From Anoxybacillus sp. (lineage in GTDB: Bacteria > Bacillota > Bacilli > Bacillales > Anoxybacillaceae): a stretch of DNA of 33,426 nt. This document shows, piece after piece, positions 9,020 through 17,473 of this stretch. The first letter of the stretch is position 1, and each line of letters begins with the position of its first letter. The notes under the pieces were generated by a model. That model was given only the letters and a program-made list of their open reading frames with translations. It was not told the DNA's origin and did no database searches. The DNA is taken from NCBI RefSeq assembly GCF_023512315.1, contig NZ_JAILZV010000016.1, positions 1 through 33,426 of the forward strand, read 5' to 3'. The translations under genes and the position numbers were made by a program.

Positions 9020-9108
9020 AAGGAGGTGTCAGTCCCGAAGAGGGAAAAATTTTTTTCATCTTTTATATCTGAAAATTTAAAATATTTAAAAAGGAGTGAA
9101 TTGTTTTG

Positions 9109-10035
9109 ATGTCGATTGCTGAAGCAAAAGAACGTCTGCGCGGATCCATCGCACCAATTGTCACCCCGTTTTTGGAAAATGATGAAGTGGATTACAAAAC
9201 GTTAGCACAATTAATCGACTGGCACATCGAAAGCGGCAGCCACGGAATTTCGGTGACTGGGACAACCGGAGAGCCAAGCTCGCTTACGTTGCAAGAACGA
9301 GAAAAAGTGATGGAAACTGCTATCCAAGCCGCAAAAGGGCGCGTTCCAGTTGTGCCTGGCACAGGTTCCACGAACCATGCAGAAACGTTGCATCTGACGA
9401 AACTTGCCCAAGAGATGGGGGCAGATGCTGCAATGGTCATCGTTCCGTATTATAACCGTCCGTCCCAACACGCACTGTACAAACATTTTAAAACAGTCGC
9501 TGACGCTGTCGATATTCCGATCATCGTCTACAATATCCCAGGAAGAACAGCGGTGAATTTAGAGGTAAAGACGCTCGCCCGCCTCAAAGAAGATTGCCCC
9601 AACATTATCGGCGTCAAAGAATCGAATAAAGATTTTGAGCACGTCAATCGCGTGTTACTTGCTTGCGGTCGGGACTTCCTTTTGTTCTCGGGTATTGAGT
9701 TATTATGTTACCCGATGCTAGCGATTGGTGGAGCGGGCTACATTAGCGCTACTGCTAACGTTGCGCCGGAAAAAGTAGCAGAAGTGTATAACGCATGGAT
9801 AGCAGGCGATGTGAAGCGCGCACAAGATTTGCATTACGAACTAATGCCGCTAAACGACGTGCTATTTAAAGATACAAACCCAGCGCCATTAAAAGCGGCG
9901 CTAGGAATGATGGGAAAAATTTACCCGAAATTACGTCTGCCGATGGATTTGCCGTCACCAGAACTACAACAAGAAATTCGCGGAGTATTAGAAGGATATG
10001 GACTATTATCGAAAGCGGGGAGCGGGGAGAGATGA
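9109..10035 (+). CDS. DapA-family (dihydrodipicolinate synthase-like) lyase/aldolase of the 4-hydroxyphenylacetate cluster
   Basis: 308 aa, a class I aldolase-type TIM barrel. Visible family residues: GTTGE (51-55), PYYN (113-116), Y141 and R146 in VYNIPGRT, and the Schiff-base lysine K170 in IIGVKESNKD. All catalytic residues of the DapA/N-acetylneuraminate lyase superfamily are present. It is probably not the lysine-pathway enzyme, because it is coupled to hpaG (ATGA overlap at 10032-10035) and hpaE. By context it may do the retro-aldol cleavage to pyruvate and succinic semialdehyde normally done by the class II aldolase HpaI, or a related decarboxylation/hydration; this is inference. The ATG at 9109 lies 10 bases after GGAGTG. 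An in-frame TTG directly before it is less likely. Confidence 0.75.
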   Translation: MSIAEAKERLRGSIAPIVTPFLENDEVDYKTLAQLIDWHIESGSHGISVTGTTGEPSSLTLQEREKVMETAIQAAKGRVPVVPGTGSTNHAETLHLTKLAQEMGADAAMVIVPYYNRPSQHALYKHFKTVADAVDIPIIVYNIPGRTAVNLEVKTLARLKEDCPNIIGVKESNKDFEHVNRVLLACGRDFLLFSGIELLCYPMLAIGGAGYISATANVAPEKVAEVYNAWIAGDVKRAQDLHYELMPLNDVLFKDTNPAPLKAALGMMGKIYPKLRLPMDLPSPELQQEIRGVLEGYGLLSKAGSGER

Positions 10036-10826
10036 AACATGCACGTTTTATTGCCGAAGGAAGGGAGCAAACAGGCATACTAAACAAAGAAGGGACGCAT
10101 ATTACCGCAGCAAGCGGAAAACAATATGCTTTTCATGATATTCAAGTATGGCTTCCGCCTATTCAACCGAACAAAATGATCGGTCTTGCATTAAATTTCG
10201 CCGACCATGCCGAGGAGCTAGGGCTAGAGAAACCGACCGAACCGGTACTATTTATTAAGCCAAACTCTTCACTCATCGGCCATCTAGCACCGATTTACTA
10301 TCCGAACGGAGCTACATATATGCATTACGAAAACGAATTAGCCGTCGTCATTGGAAAGACCGCACGCAATGTGAAAGAAAAAGATGCCTTTGACTATGTA
10401 AGCGGATACACGATTGCGAATGATGTTACCGTTCGCGATTTTGTTAACAACTTCTACCGACCTCCAGTCCGCGCAAAAGGGCATGACACGTTCGGTCCAA
10501 TGGGTCCGTTTTTTGTGGACAAAGAAGATATTGACGATGTCAGTGATTTAGAATTGCGCACATACGTCAATGGCGAGCTTCGCCAGCGCGGAAATACGAA
10601 AGATTTGATCTATTCCATCCCGGAACTGATTGCGTTTATTAGTTCCTTCATGACGCTTGAACCAAACGATGTCATTTTAACAGGAACGCCAAAAGGGCTG
10701 TCGCATATTTATCCAGGGGATGTTGTACGTTTAGAAATCGATGGATTAGGAGCGTTAGAAAACTATGTATTAGACGGACGCACCGTCGATAATCGAGGTG
10801 AATCATATGCTGTCCAACAAGATTGA
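10032..10826 (+). CDS. hpaG: Fumarylacetoacetate hydrolase-family protein, HpaG-like (isomerase/decarboxylase)
   Basis: 264 aa, a single FAH domain. The divalent-metal ligands are visible as E100 and E102 in HYENELAVVIGK and D131 in YTIANDVTVRD. A conserved RPPVRAKGHDTFGPMGP loop and ILTGTPKG complete the signature. In the homoprotocatechuate pathway, FAH-fold HpaG enzymes isomerise and decarboxylate 5-carboxymethyl-2-hydroxymuconate. The enterobacterial enzyme is a fusion of two such domains, whereas this gene encodes one only. The gene overlaps the lyase gene before it and hpaE after it, so the three are likely translated together. Which step(s) it performs alone is not decided by sequence. 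Confidence 0.8.
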   Translation: MKHARFIAEGREQTGILNKEGTHITAASGKQYAFHDIQVWLPPIQPNKMIGLALNFADHAEELGLEKPTEPVLFIKPNSSLIGHLAPIYYPNGATYMHYENELAVVIGKTARNVKEKDAFDYVSGYTIANDVTVRDFVNNFYRPPVRAKGHDTFGPMGPFFVDKEDIDDVSDLELRTYVNGELRQRGNTKDLIYSIPELIAFISSFMTLEPNDVILTGTPKGLSHIYPGDVVRLEIDGLGALENYVLDGRTVDNRGESYAVQQD

Positions 10827-12288
10827 CGATACGAAGCTATATATCAACGGTGAATTTGTTGATAGCATTTCCGGCGACACGTTCGAGAATTTGAACCCCT
10901 TCACTAATGAAACGATCAACCGGGTTGCGGCTGGTAATAGAGAAGATATTTCCCTTGCTGTTGCTGCTGCAAAAGAAGCGTTCCGCAACGGATCATGGGG
11001 CTCGCTGAAAGTATCCGAACGGCTCCGATACATCCAACGGATTGCGGAATTGATCGATAAAAATGTCGAAGAAATCGCCTATTTAGAATCGCTTGACACC
11101 GGATTGCCGATTAGCCAGACGCGAAAAATGATTGCTCGGTCGGCAGAAAATTTCCGGTTTTACGCAGCAATGGTCCGTTCCCGTTTAGTAGGGGAAGCGT
11201 ACCAACAAGATGACGAATTCCTTAACTATACTGTTTACCAACCTTTAGGGGTAGTTGGGCTCATCACTCCTTGGAATGCACCGTTTATGCTCGAAACGTG
11301 GAAAGTCGCTCCTGCACTTGCTACTGGAAATACAGTCGTCCTAAAACCTGCCGAACTATCTCCACTCACGGCCAACAAACTCGCACAAATCATCGCAGAA
11401 GCGCAACTACCAAAAGGTGTGTTTAATGTTGTTCACGGATTTGGTGAGACAGCAGGAGCTGCGCTCGTTGCCCATCCAGAGGTTGCTGCTATTTCTTTCA
11501 CGGGAGAAACAATAACAGGTTCATTGATTATAAAAAACGCTGCCGATACGATGAAACGCGTATCAATGGAATTAGGCGGAAAATCGCCGCTTATCGTCTT
11601 TGAAGACGCCGATTTTGAACGCGCACTTGATGCGGCGGTATGGGGCATCTTTTCCTTTAACGGGGAGCGATGCACAGCTAACTCGCGCGTCTTTGTGCAT
11701 ACGTCACTGAAAGAACGATTTGTCGCGGCATTAAAAGAGCGAGTGGCCAATATTCGCATCGGCGATCCGCTAGACGCCAAAACACAAGTAGGACCTTTAA
11801 TTCATAAAGACCATTGGAAAAAGGTGACGGAATATATCACGCTTGCGCAACAAGAAGGGTGCACGGTGTATAGCGGACAAGTGCCAGAATCATTCCAACA
11901 TGGCAATTTCGTTGCCCCGACGTTATTGTTAAACGCGAAAAACGAGATGCGGGTGTGCCAAGAAGAAATTTTCGGACCTGTCATGGCAGTCATTGAATTT
12001 GAAACAGAAGAAGACGTTATTCAAATGGCCAATGACGTCAAATATGGGTTGGCGGGTTACGTTTGGACGAACGACATTAAACGGGCACACCGTGTTGCCC
12101 AAGCGATAGAGTCGGGCATGATTTGGATTAATGCGCAAAATGTCCGCGATTTACGCATTCCGTTCGGCGGAATGAAATATAGCGGAATTGGCCGAGAAGG
12201 CGGTCATTATGCCTTCGAATTTTACACCGAGCCGAAAGTCATTCATGTTGCCATTGGCAACCACCATATTCCTCAGTTCGGGAAATAA
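10807..12288 (+). CDS. hpaE: 5-carboxymethyl-2-hydroxymuconate semialdehyde dehydrogenase (NAD-dependent aldehyde dehydrogenase)
   Basis: 493 aa. The aldehyde dehydrogenase catalytic set is complete: N157 in TPWNAPF, K180 in VVLKPAE, E255 in MELGGKSP and the nucleophile C289 in FNGERCTANSR. The last motif and the cluster context fit HpaE, which oxidises the ring-cleavage product of HpaD to the dicarboxylic acid. The start is the ATG at 10807, 5-6 bases after GAGGTGA. An upstream GTG at 10798 lies inside that ribosome site. The 5' end overlaps hpaG by 20 bases. A 57-base gap with a cre-like site separates it from the transporter genes. Confidence 0.85.
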   Translation: MLSNKIDDTKLYINGEFVDSISGDTFENLNPFTNETINRVAAGNREDISLAVAAAKEAFRNGSWGSLKVSERLRYIQRIAELIDKNVEEIAYLESLDTGLPISQTRKMIARSAENFRFYAAMVRSRLVGEAYQQDDEFLNYTVYQPLGVVGLITPWNAPFMLETWKVAPALATGNTVVLKPAELSPLTANKLAQIIAEAQLPKGVFNVVHGFGETAGAALVAHPEVAAISFTGETITGSLIIKNAADTMKRVSMELGGKSPLIVFEDADFERALDAAVWGIFSFNGERCTANSRVFVHTSLKERFVAALKERVANIRIGDPLDAKTQVGPLIHKDHWKKVTEYITLAQQEGCTVYSGQVPESFQHGNFVAPTLLLNAKNEMRVCQEEIFGPVMAVIEFETEEDVIQMANDVKYGLAGYVWTNDIKRAHRVAQAIESGMIWINAQNVRDLRIPFGGMKYSGIGREGGHYAFEFYTEPKVIHVAIGNHHIPQFGK

Positions 12289-12310
12289 ATATTATTTTCT
12301 ATAAAAAGAA

Positions 12311-12325
12311 ATGAAAGTGCTTACA
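12311..12325. promoter_or_regulatory. cre-like site before the ABC transporter genes
   Basis: ATGAAAGTGCTTACA matches the consensus WTGNAANCGNWWNCA except for T in place of C at position 8, the central CpG. It lies 20 bases before the solute-binding protein start. Possible -10 elements (TATTAT at 12290, TATAAA at 12300) just upstream have poor -35 partners, so the site could act as a roadblock on the upstream transcript. Confidence 0.4.
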
Positions 12326-12345
12326 AAATAAAAGGGGGATGAACG

Positions 12346-13533
12346 ATGAAAAAATGGGTTTCTATTTTTGTAACATGCTTGCTTGTTTTCTTATTAGCAG
12401 CATGTACTAGCAGCCAAGAAACGAGCGGAAAGAAAGAGGAAGCTGGCGGAGGCGGAGAAATTAAAATCGGGGCTATTTTTGACACGTCTGGAGTTGCTGC
12501 TCCGTTAGGAAAAGGGGAAATGGACACGGTTCAAATGCTAGCAGATCAAATCAACGAAAAGGGTGGGATTAACGGGAAAAAAATTAAACTCATTGCCATC
12601 GATAGCAAATCAGACCAAAACCAAGCCGTATTAGCGATGAAAAAAGTGATTGAACAAGAAAAAGTGGTTGCAGTGATTGGTGGAACGACAAGCGGAAACT
12701 CGCTTGCGATGTTACCAATTGCCATGAAAGCACAAATTCCGTTTATTTCCGCTGCATCAAGCAAACAAATTAACGCACCTGACGATGGCGCAAAACGTGA
12801 TTGGGTGTTTAAAGTGGCTCAAGGCGATGACGTTGTCATGCCAAAAGTACTCGACTTTTTGACGAAAAAAGGATGGAAAAAGATCGCTTGGCTTAACGTA
12901 GCGACAAGCTATGGAACGAGCGGGCATGCCGAGTTTCAGCGGCTCGTGAAAAATTATGATTTGAACGTTGTCATAGAAGATGAATTTGAAGCGACAGTGA
13001 ACGATGCGAAGGCAATGTTGACACGTGTGAAAAAAGCAAATCCAGACGCGATTATCGTCTGGGGGACGGTGCAAGAAACGTCGGTTGTTGTGAAAAACAT
13101 TCGGGAACTAGGAATGAATGTTCCGATTTTAGGGAGCAACGGTCTTGGCTCCAAGCAGTTTATTGAATTAGCAGGCGATGCGGCAAACGGCGTCTATTTC
13201 CCTGCTGGAAAGCTACCGGTAATCGAACAAATTCCAGCGAACGATGCACAAAAAGAAGTCATTACAACCTACAAAAAAGCGTTTGAAGAGAAATTTGGCT
13301 ACCCTGCTAGTACATTTGGCGGCCATGCGTATGATGGATTTATGATGCTTACAAAAGCGATAGAGGAAAAAGGTACCGACCCAAAGGCAATTAAAACCTT
13401 TTTAGAAAATATGAAAGAGTTTGTGGGAGTCACCGGAATATTCAAAATGAGCGAGAACGACCATAACGGGCTAAATACCGATAGTTTAGTAATGATTGAG
13501 ATTCAAAACGGGCAATGGAAGATTACCGAATGA
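12346..13533 (+). CDS. ABC transporter substrate-binding lipoprotein (branched-chain amino acid / amide / aromatic acid type)
   Basis: 395 aa. Residues 1-19 form a lipoprotein signal peptide with the lipobox LLAAC, and C20 is the lipid-anchored cysteine. The mature part is a type I periplasmic-binding fold of the LivK family: IKIGAIFDTSGVAAPLGKGE near the start, and GGTTSGNSLAMLPIA and ASTFGGHAYDGF later. It captures a ligand at the outer membrane face of the cell and hands it to the permeases encoded next. The position between hpaE and hpaB/hpaD suggests 4-hydroxyphenylacetate or a related aromatic acid as ligand; this is inference. A GGGGG ribosome site precedes the ATG. Confidence 0.88.
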   Translation: MKKWVSIFVTCLLVFLLAACTSSQETSGKKEEAGGGGEIKIGAIFDTSGVAAPLGKGEMDTVQMLADQINEKGGINGKKIKLIAIDSKSDQNQAVLAMKKVIEQEKVVAVIGGTTSGNSLAMLPIAMKAQIPFISAASSKQINAPDDGAKRDWVFKVAQGDDVVMPKVLDFLTKKGWKKIAWLNVATSYGTSGHAEFQRLVKNYDLNVVIEDEFEATVNDAKAMLTRVKKANPDAIIVWGTVQETSVVVKNIRELGMNVPILGSNGLGSKQFIELAGDAANGVYFPAGKLPVIEQIPANDAQKEVITTYKKAFEEKFGYPASTFGGHAYDGFMMLTKAIEEKGTDPKAIKTFLENMKEFVGVTGIFKMSENDHNGLNTDSLVMIEIQNGQWKITE

Positions 13534-13551
13534 TGTAGTGGAGGCGATTAC

Positions 13552-14433
13552 ATGGAGGTGTTTAGCCAGTTTATTCAACTGTTCTTTTCTGGTTTGACGA
13601 TTGGTAGTATCTATGCATTAATTGCGATCGGCTTTGTCGTGACGTATAACGTAACAGGCGTACTTAACTTTGCCCAAGGAGAATTTGCGATGCTTGGAGC
13701 GCTTACGGCGATTTCTTTATCGGGAGCAGGGCTGTCACTATGGGCAGCCATCTCCCTAGCCATTGCCATCGTTGTTCTCATCGGAGCGTTGTTTGAAAAA
13801 ACAGCCATTTATCCGGCGCGTCATTCTTCGGCGGCGACATTAATCATTATTACCATCGGCGTTTCGTTTGTTTTCCGTGGATTAGCCATTTTTATCTGGG
13901 GGACACAGCCACAATCGCTACGGCCGTTTACCAGCAACCATCCGATTACGATATTTCAAGCAGTGTTATTGCCGCAAAATTTATGGGCGATTGCGATTTC
14001 CCTTGTCGGTGTATTTTCGATGGGCTACTTTTTTAACAAAACGTATATTGGAAAAGCGGTTAGCGCATGTGTTGTCAATCAATTTGCAGCGCGGCTTATG
14101 GGAATTCATCCCGAAAAAATGTCACTCATTGCGATTTCCATTAGCGCAGGGCTCGGTGCATTGGCAGGAATTGTGATTGCGCCCATTTCTGGCGCTTCCT
14201 ATAACATGGGAATGATGCTTGGAATGAAAGCATTTGTCGCTGCGGTCATCGGGGGATTGACAAATGCTCCTGCTGCAGTTGTCGGGGCATTTTTGCTCGG
14301 CATTCTCGAGTCGTTTGCTGAAGGGTTTTGGTCGGCTGGATTAAAGGATGCCATCAGCTTTGCGTTACTGTTGATGATGTTATTTGTAAAACCAAACGGC
14401 CTGTTTGCAAAAGCAACAGGGAAGCGCGTATAA
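13552..14433 (+). CDS. ABC transporter permease, LivH type
   Basis: 293 aa, about eight membrane segments. The LivH signature GSIYALIAIGFVVTYNVTGVL lies at residues ~17-37, followed by NFAQGEFAMLGA. The EAA-like loop region ISAGLGALAGIVIAPI is visible near residue 200. It pairs with the LivM-type permease that follows 12 bases later. The start ATG has a GGAGG site 8-9 bases upstream. Confidence 0.88.
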   Translation: MEVFSQFIQLFFSGLTIGSIYALIAIGFVVTYNVTGVLNFAQGEFAMLGALTAISLSGAGLSLWAAISLAIAIVVLIGALFEKTAIYPARHSSAATLIIITIGVSFVFRGLAIFIWGTQPQSLRPFTSNHPITIFQAVLLPQNLWAIAISLVGVFSMGYFFNKTYIGKAVSACVVNQFAARLMGIHPEKMSLIAISISAGLGALAGIVIAPISGASYNMGMMLGMKAFVAAVIGGLTNAPAAVVGAFLLGILESFAEGFWSAGLKDAISFALLLMMLFVKPNGLFAKATGKRV

Positions 14434-14445
14434 GGGAGGGGTGTC

Positions 14446-15450
14446 ATGCACGAACGTCGTCTAGGTACATGGCTATTTGCGCTCGGTATTTTGCTTTTTC
14501 CACTCATTGTCCATTCGAACTACTTGCTTAGCATTCTCATTATGATCGGGTTTTACTCGCTCGTTTGCAACGGGTTGACGATGTTGATGGGATATGCGGG
14601 GCAAATTTCATTAGGGCATGCTGCCTTTTATGGAATCGGCGCTTATACGACTGCTTATTTATCTGCAACGCATGGATGGTCACCGTGGCTTAGCATCATT
14701 GCTGGTGCTATCATTTCTGCTTTCATTGCTTTTATTGTTGGCATTCCAACGTTCAAGTTGAAAGGGCACTACTTAGCACTTGCTACACTCGGCTTTGGAG
14801 TAATTGTATACACGTGTTTTAAAGAGTTTACGTCGATTACTGGAGGGATGAACGGATTCTTTGGTATTCCATCTATCAAGCTGTTCGCATGGGAATTTAG
14901 TAATGACGCTCGCTTTTATTACTTAATTTGGATCGTTGTTTTTCTCTCCCTTTTGTTCTCACAAAATATCATTCATTCGCGAGTAGGGAGAGCGTTGCGC
15001 TCGATTGAGGGAAGTGAAGCTGCTTCTGACGCCGTAGGAATCGATATTATGAGATACAAATTGCAAGTGTTTGTGTATAGCGCCATTTGCGCGTCTATCG
15101 CTGGAAGCTTGTACGCTCACTATGTGACGTTTATTAATCCGCAAGCATTTGATGCAATGCTCTCGATCTACTTTTTAATTATGGTAATCACCGGCGGAGC
15201 ATCGAGTATTTGGGGAGCGGTCATCGGTTCTAGTGTGTTTGTTTTATTGTCCGAACTACTAAAAGAAGTTGTGCCGCTTGTCTTTTCGAATGCTGGAGGA
15301 GAATTTGAAATCGTCTTCTTCGGCGTATTGCTCGTCGTAATGCTTATTTATATGCCAAACGGATTAACGGCTGCGTGGAAAAAAATAACGGGGAAGTGGA
15401 GAACAAGCACCACGTTATCTCCAGCCGCTAAAGGGGGCGGTGGGCGTTGA
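14446..15450 (+). CDS. ABC transporter permease, LivM type
   Basis: 334 aa with about ten membrane segments. The LivM signature GYAGQISLGHAAFYGIGAYT lies at residues ~46-65. A conserved cytoplasmic loop reads SRVGRALRSIEGSEAASDAVG. The C-terminal stop overlaps the TTG start of the next ATPase gene (TTGA). It is the second permease of the importer. Confidence 0.88.
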   Translation: MHERRLGTWLFALGILLFPLIVHSNYLLSILIMIGFYSLVCNGLTMLMGYAGQISLGHAAFYGIGAYTTAYLSATHGWSPWLSIIAGAIISAFIAFIVGIPTFKLKGHYLALATLGFGVIVYTCFKEFTSITGGMNGFFGIPSIKLFAWEFSNDARFYYLIWIVVFLSLLFSQNIIHSRVGRALRSIEGSEAASDAVGIDIMRYKLQVFVYSAICASIAGSLYAHYVTFINPQAFDAMLSIYFLIMVITGGASSIWGAVIGSSVFVLLSELLKEVVPLVFSNAGGEFEIVFFGVLLVVMLIYMPNGLTAAWKKITGKWRTSTTLSPAAKGGGGR

Positions 15451-16232
15451 AACGAAACGGGCAAGTTCTCTTAACAGTGGAACGTATCACAAAACAGTTT
15501 GGCGGCGTGGTAGCGGTCAACGATGTTTCGTTCGACGTAAACAAAGGAGAGATTTTGGCGGTGATTGGACCGAACGGTGCGGGAAAAACGACGCTGTTTA
15601 ATATCGTTACCGGCATTCTTGCGCCGTCATCAGGAACGGTTCGGTTTAGCGGAACAGACATTACCGGAAAAAAACCGTACCAAATTGCCCAGCTAGGAAT
15701 GACACGGACGTTTCAAAACTTAGAAGTATTTACGAACATGTCTGTCATCGAAAATGTCATGACTGGAGCACACAGGAATATGAAAACTAGTTTTTTGCAG
15801 GCAGGGCTTCGCGTTCCGTCGGTGAAAAAGGAAGAAAAAGCGGTAGAAGAGAAGGCGATGCGTTGTTTAGAAAAGGTCGGCATTGCTCATCTTGCTTATG
15901 AGCGGGCGGAAACGTTGCCGTATGGAAATCAGCGGCTGCTAGAAATTGCTAGAGCAATCGCCGCAGAGCCTGCGCTCATTTTATTGGATGAACCGATGGC
16001 TGGGCTGAATGATGAGGAGTCGCGACGGCTAGTAGAAGTGATTTTGCAGCTGCGTAAAGAAGGGCTGACGTTTGTATTTGTTGAGCACGATATGGAAACG
16101 GTCATGGCGATTTCCGACCACATCGTTGTCCTTGACAATGGTGTGAAAATTGGCGAAGGAACACCAGAAGAAATTTATCGGAATAAAGCGGTAGTAGCGG
16201 CGTATTTAGGGGAGGAGGAGACGGTGTGCTAG
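15447..16232 (+). CDS. ABC transporter ATP-binding protein, LivG type
   Basis: 261 aa. Walker A is GPNGAGKT (41-48), the signature loop is degenerate (LPYGNQ, 157-162) as is usual for LivG, and Walker B is ALILLDEP (176-183); the switch histidine is in FVEHDM. The start codon is TTG, overlapping the stop of the LivM gene, with a G-rich ribosome site upstream. It powers uptake together with the LivF-type ATPase. Confidence 0.87.
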   Translation: MKRNGQVLLTVERITKQFGGVVAVNDVSFDVNKGEILAVIGPNGAGKTTLFNIVTGILAPSSGTVRFSGTDITGKKPYQIAQLGMTRTFQNLEVFTNMSVIENVMTGAHRNMKTSFLQAGLRVPSVKKEEKAVEEKAMRCLEKVGIAHLAYERAETLPYGNQRLLEIARAIAAEPALILLDEPMAGLNDEESRRLVEVILQLRKEGLTFVFVEHDMETVMAISDHIVVLDNGVKIGEGTPEEIYRNKAVVAAYLGEEETVC

Positions 16233-16972
16233 CGGTAAACAACTTGCATGTGTATCACGGCTATTTACATGTAATAAAAGGCATTTCGTTTCAGCTTCAG
16301 AAAGGCGAGTTGTTGGCAATTGTCGGAGCAAACGGGGCAGGCAAAAGCACGCTTCTCGGTACGCTCGCAGGTGTTTATAAGGCAGCAGAAGGAACGATAG
16401 AGCTGGAAGGAGAAGACATCACCTCTGCAGCGGTGCAGACGCTTGTAAAAAAAGGGATTTGTTTAGTACCGGAACGTCGGCAAATTTTTGATTCGCTGTC
16501 GGTGAAAGACAACTTGCTCTTAGGAGCGTATCATCGCTACCATCGCGACAAAAAAGAAATTCCTCGCGATGTCGAACAAGTGCTTGAATTGTTTCCGCGC
16601 TTAAAACAAATGTTAGATCGACCGGGTGGATTGCTTTCTGGAGGGGAGCAACAAATGCTGGCAATTGCGCGTGGGTTAATGGCGAAACCAAAGTTAATCA
16701 TGCTTGATGAACCTTCCCTCGGTTTAGCACCACTGATTGTGAAAGATATTATGACTATTTTACGGAAAATGTGTGATGAACTCGAAACAACAATTATTTT
16801 AGTCGAACAAAACGTAAAAGCGGCTTTAAAAGTAGCCGATCGCGCCTGCGTTCTTAGCCATGGACAAATTTCTATTTCCGGAACTGCGCAAGAGCTAATG
16901 AATAATGAAACGGTGCAAGCAGCATATTTTGGAAAAAAACAGACCAACTTAGTGCGTGAAAGTATTATTTGA
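16226..16972 (+). CDS. ABC transporter ATP-binding protein, LivF type
   Basis: 248 aa. Walker A GANGAGKS (34-41), signature LSGGE (137-141) and Walker B KLIMLDEP (156-163) are intact. The SLGLAP after Walker B and the EQN in VEQNVKAAL are typical of LivF. It starts with GTG behind GGGGAGGAGGAG, overlapping the LivG-type gene by 7 bases. It is the last of five transporter genes. Confidence 0.87.
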   Translation: MLAVNNLHVYHGYLHVIKGISFQLQKGELLAIVGANGAGKSTLLGTLAGVYKAAEGTIELEGEDITSAAVQTLVKKGICLVPERRQIFDSLSVKDNLLLGAYHRYHRDKKEIPRDVEQVLELFPRLKQMLDRPGGLLSGGEQQMLAIARGLMAKPKLIMLDEPSLGLAPLIVKDIMTILRKMCDELETTIILVEQNVKAALKVADRACVLSHGQISISGTAQELMNNETVQAAYFGKKQTNLVRESII

Positions 16973-16984
16973 GGGGGAAAAAAG

Positions 16985-17440
16985 ATGGGAGCGGCAGAAA
17001 AAGCGTCCACGCTTTCGCATGACTTAATGGCATTTTTATCAGGGGAAAAATTAGTGCTGCTAACAACGATGGAAGCAGAACGGAACATTCCGAATGTAGC
17101 GGCAATTTCGTGGGTGAAAAGCGTCAATGAAACAACGATTCGTTTCGCGGTTTCGACGAATTCGCGAATTGTGTCGAACATTCGTGCCAATCCGCACGTT
17201 GTCTTTACGGTGATTGGACTTGGCACGGTGTACTCCATTCATGCGCCTGCTGTTATTGTAGAAGACGCGATGAGCGGCGTTTCGCTGAAACTAGCGAAAA
17301 TCGAAGCAGCTGTCGAAGCTGTTTTTGACAGTATGTTCTGGGGATCGCAAATTACGACAGAACCTGCATACGAAAAAACGTATAATGTGGACAAAGCGAA
17401 AAAACTAGACGAAGAAGTATATCGAGCGCTATTAAGATGA
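16985..17440 (+). CDS. FMN-binding split-barrel protein directly upstream of hpaB; candidate flavin partner
   Basis: 151 aa, related to pyridoxamine-phosphate-oxidase-like flavin proteins: LVLLTTMEAERNIPNVAAIS, then IRFAVSTNSRIVSNIRANP and VVFTVIGLGTVYSIH. It is short, soluble and has no signal peptide. HpaB-type monooxygenases need reduced flavin from a partner reductase (HpaC). No HpaC-family gene is present here, and this gene sits 12 bases after the transporter and 33 bases before hpaB, so a role as flavin reductase or flavin carrier is a reasonable guess. The sequence does not show the classical HpaC flavin-reductase motifs, so this is context only. Confidence 0.65.
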   Translation: MGAAEKASTLSHDLMAFLSGEKLVLLTTMEAERNIPNVAAISWVKSVNETTIRFAVSTNSRIVSNIRANPHVVFTVIGLGTVYSIHAPAVIVEDAMSGVSLKLAKIEAAVEAVFDSMFWGSQITTEPAYEKTYNVDKAKKLDEEVYRALLR

Positions 17441-17473
17441 TTATTTCTAAACTAAAAAAAGGGGGAGTTGTTT

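Noticed and set aside
9109-10035. Lysine-pathway dihydrodipicolinate synthase (dapA)
   Set aside because: Family residues fit, but the coupling to hpaG/hpaE argues for a catabolic lyase.
12247-12261. Perfect palindrome GTTGCCA-T-TGGCAAC
   Set aside because: Lies in the last codons of hpaE (VAIGN) with no repeat elsewhere and no T run; probably chance.
16537-17238. 233-aa open frame on the minus strand
   Set aside because: Antisense to the LivF-type ATPase and split-barrel genes; serine/cysteine-rich shadow without a ribosome site.
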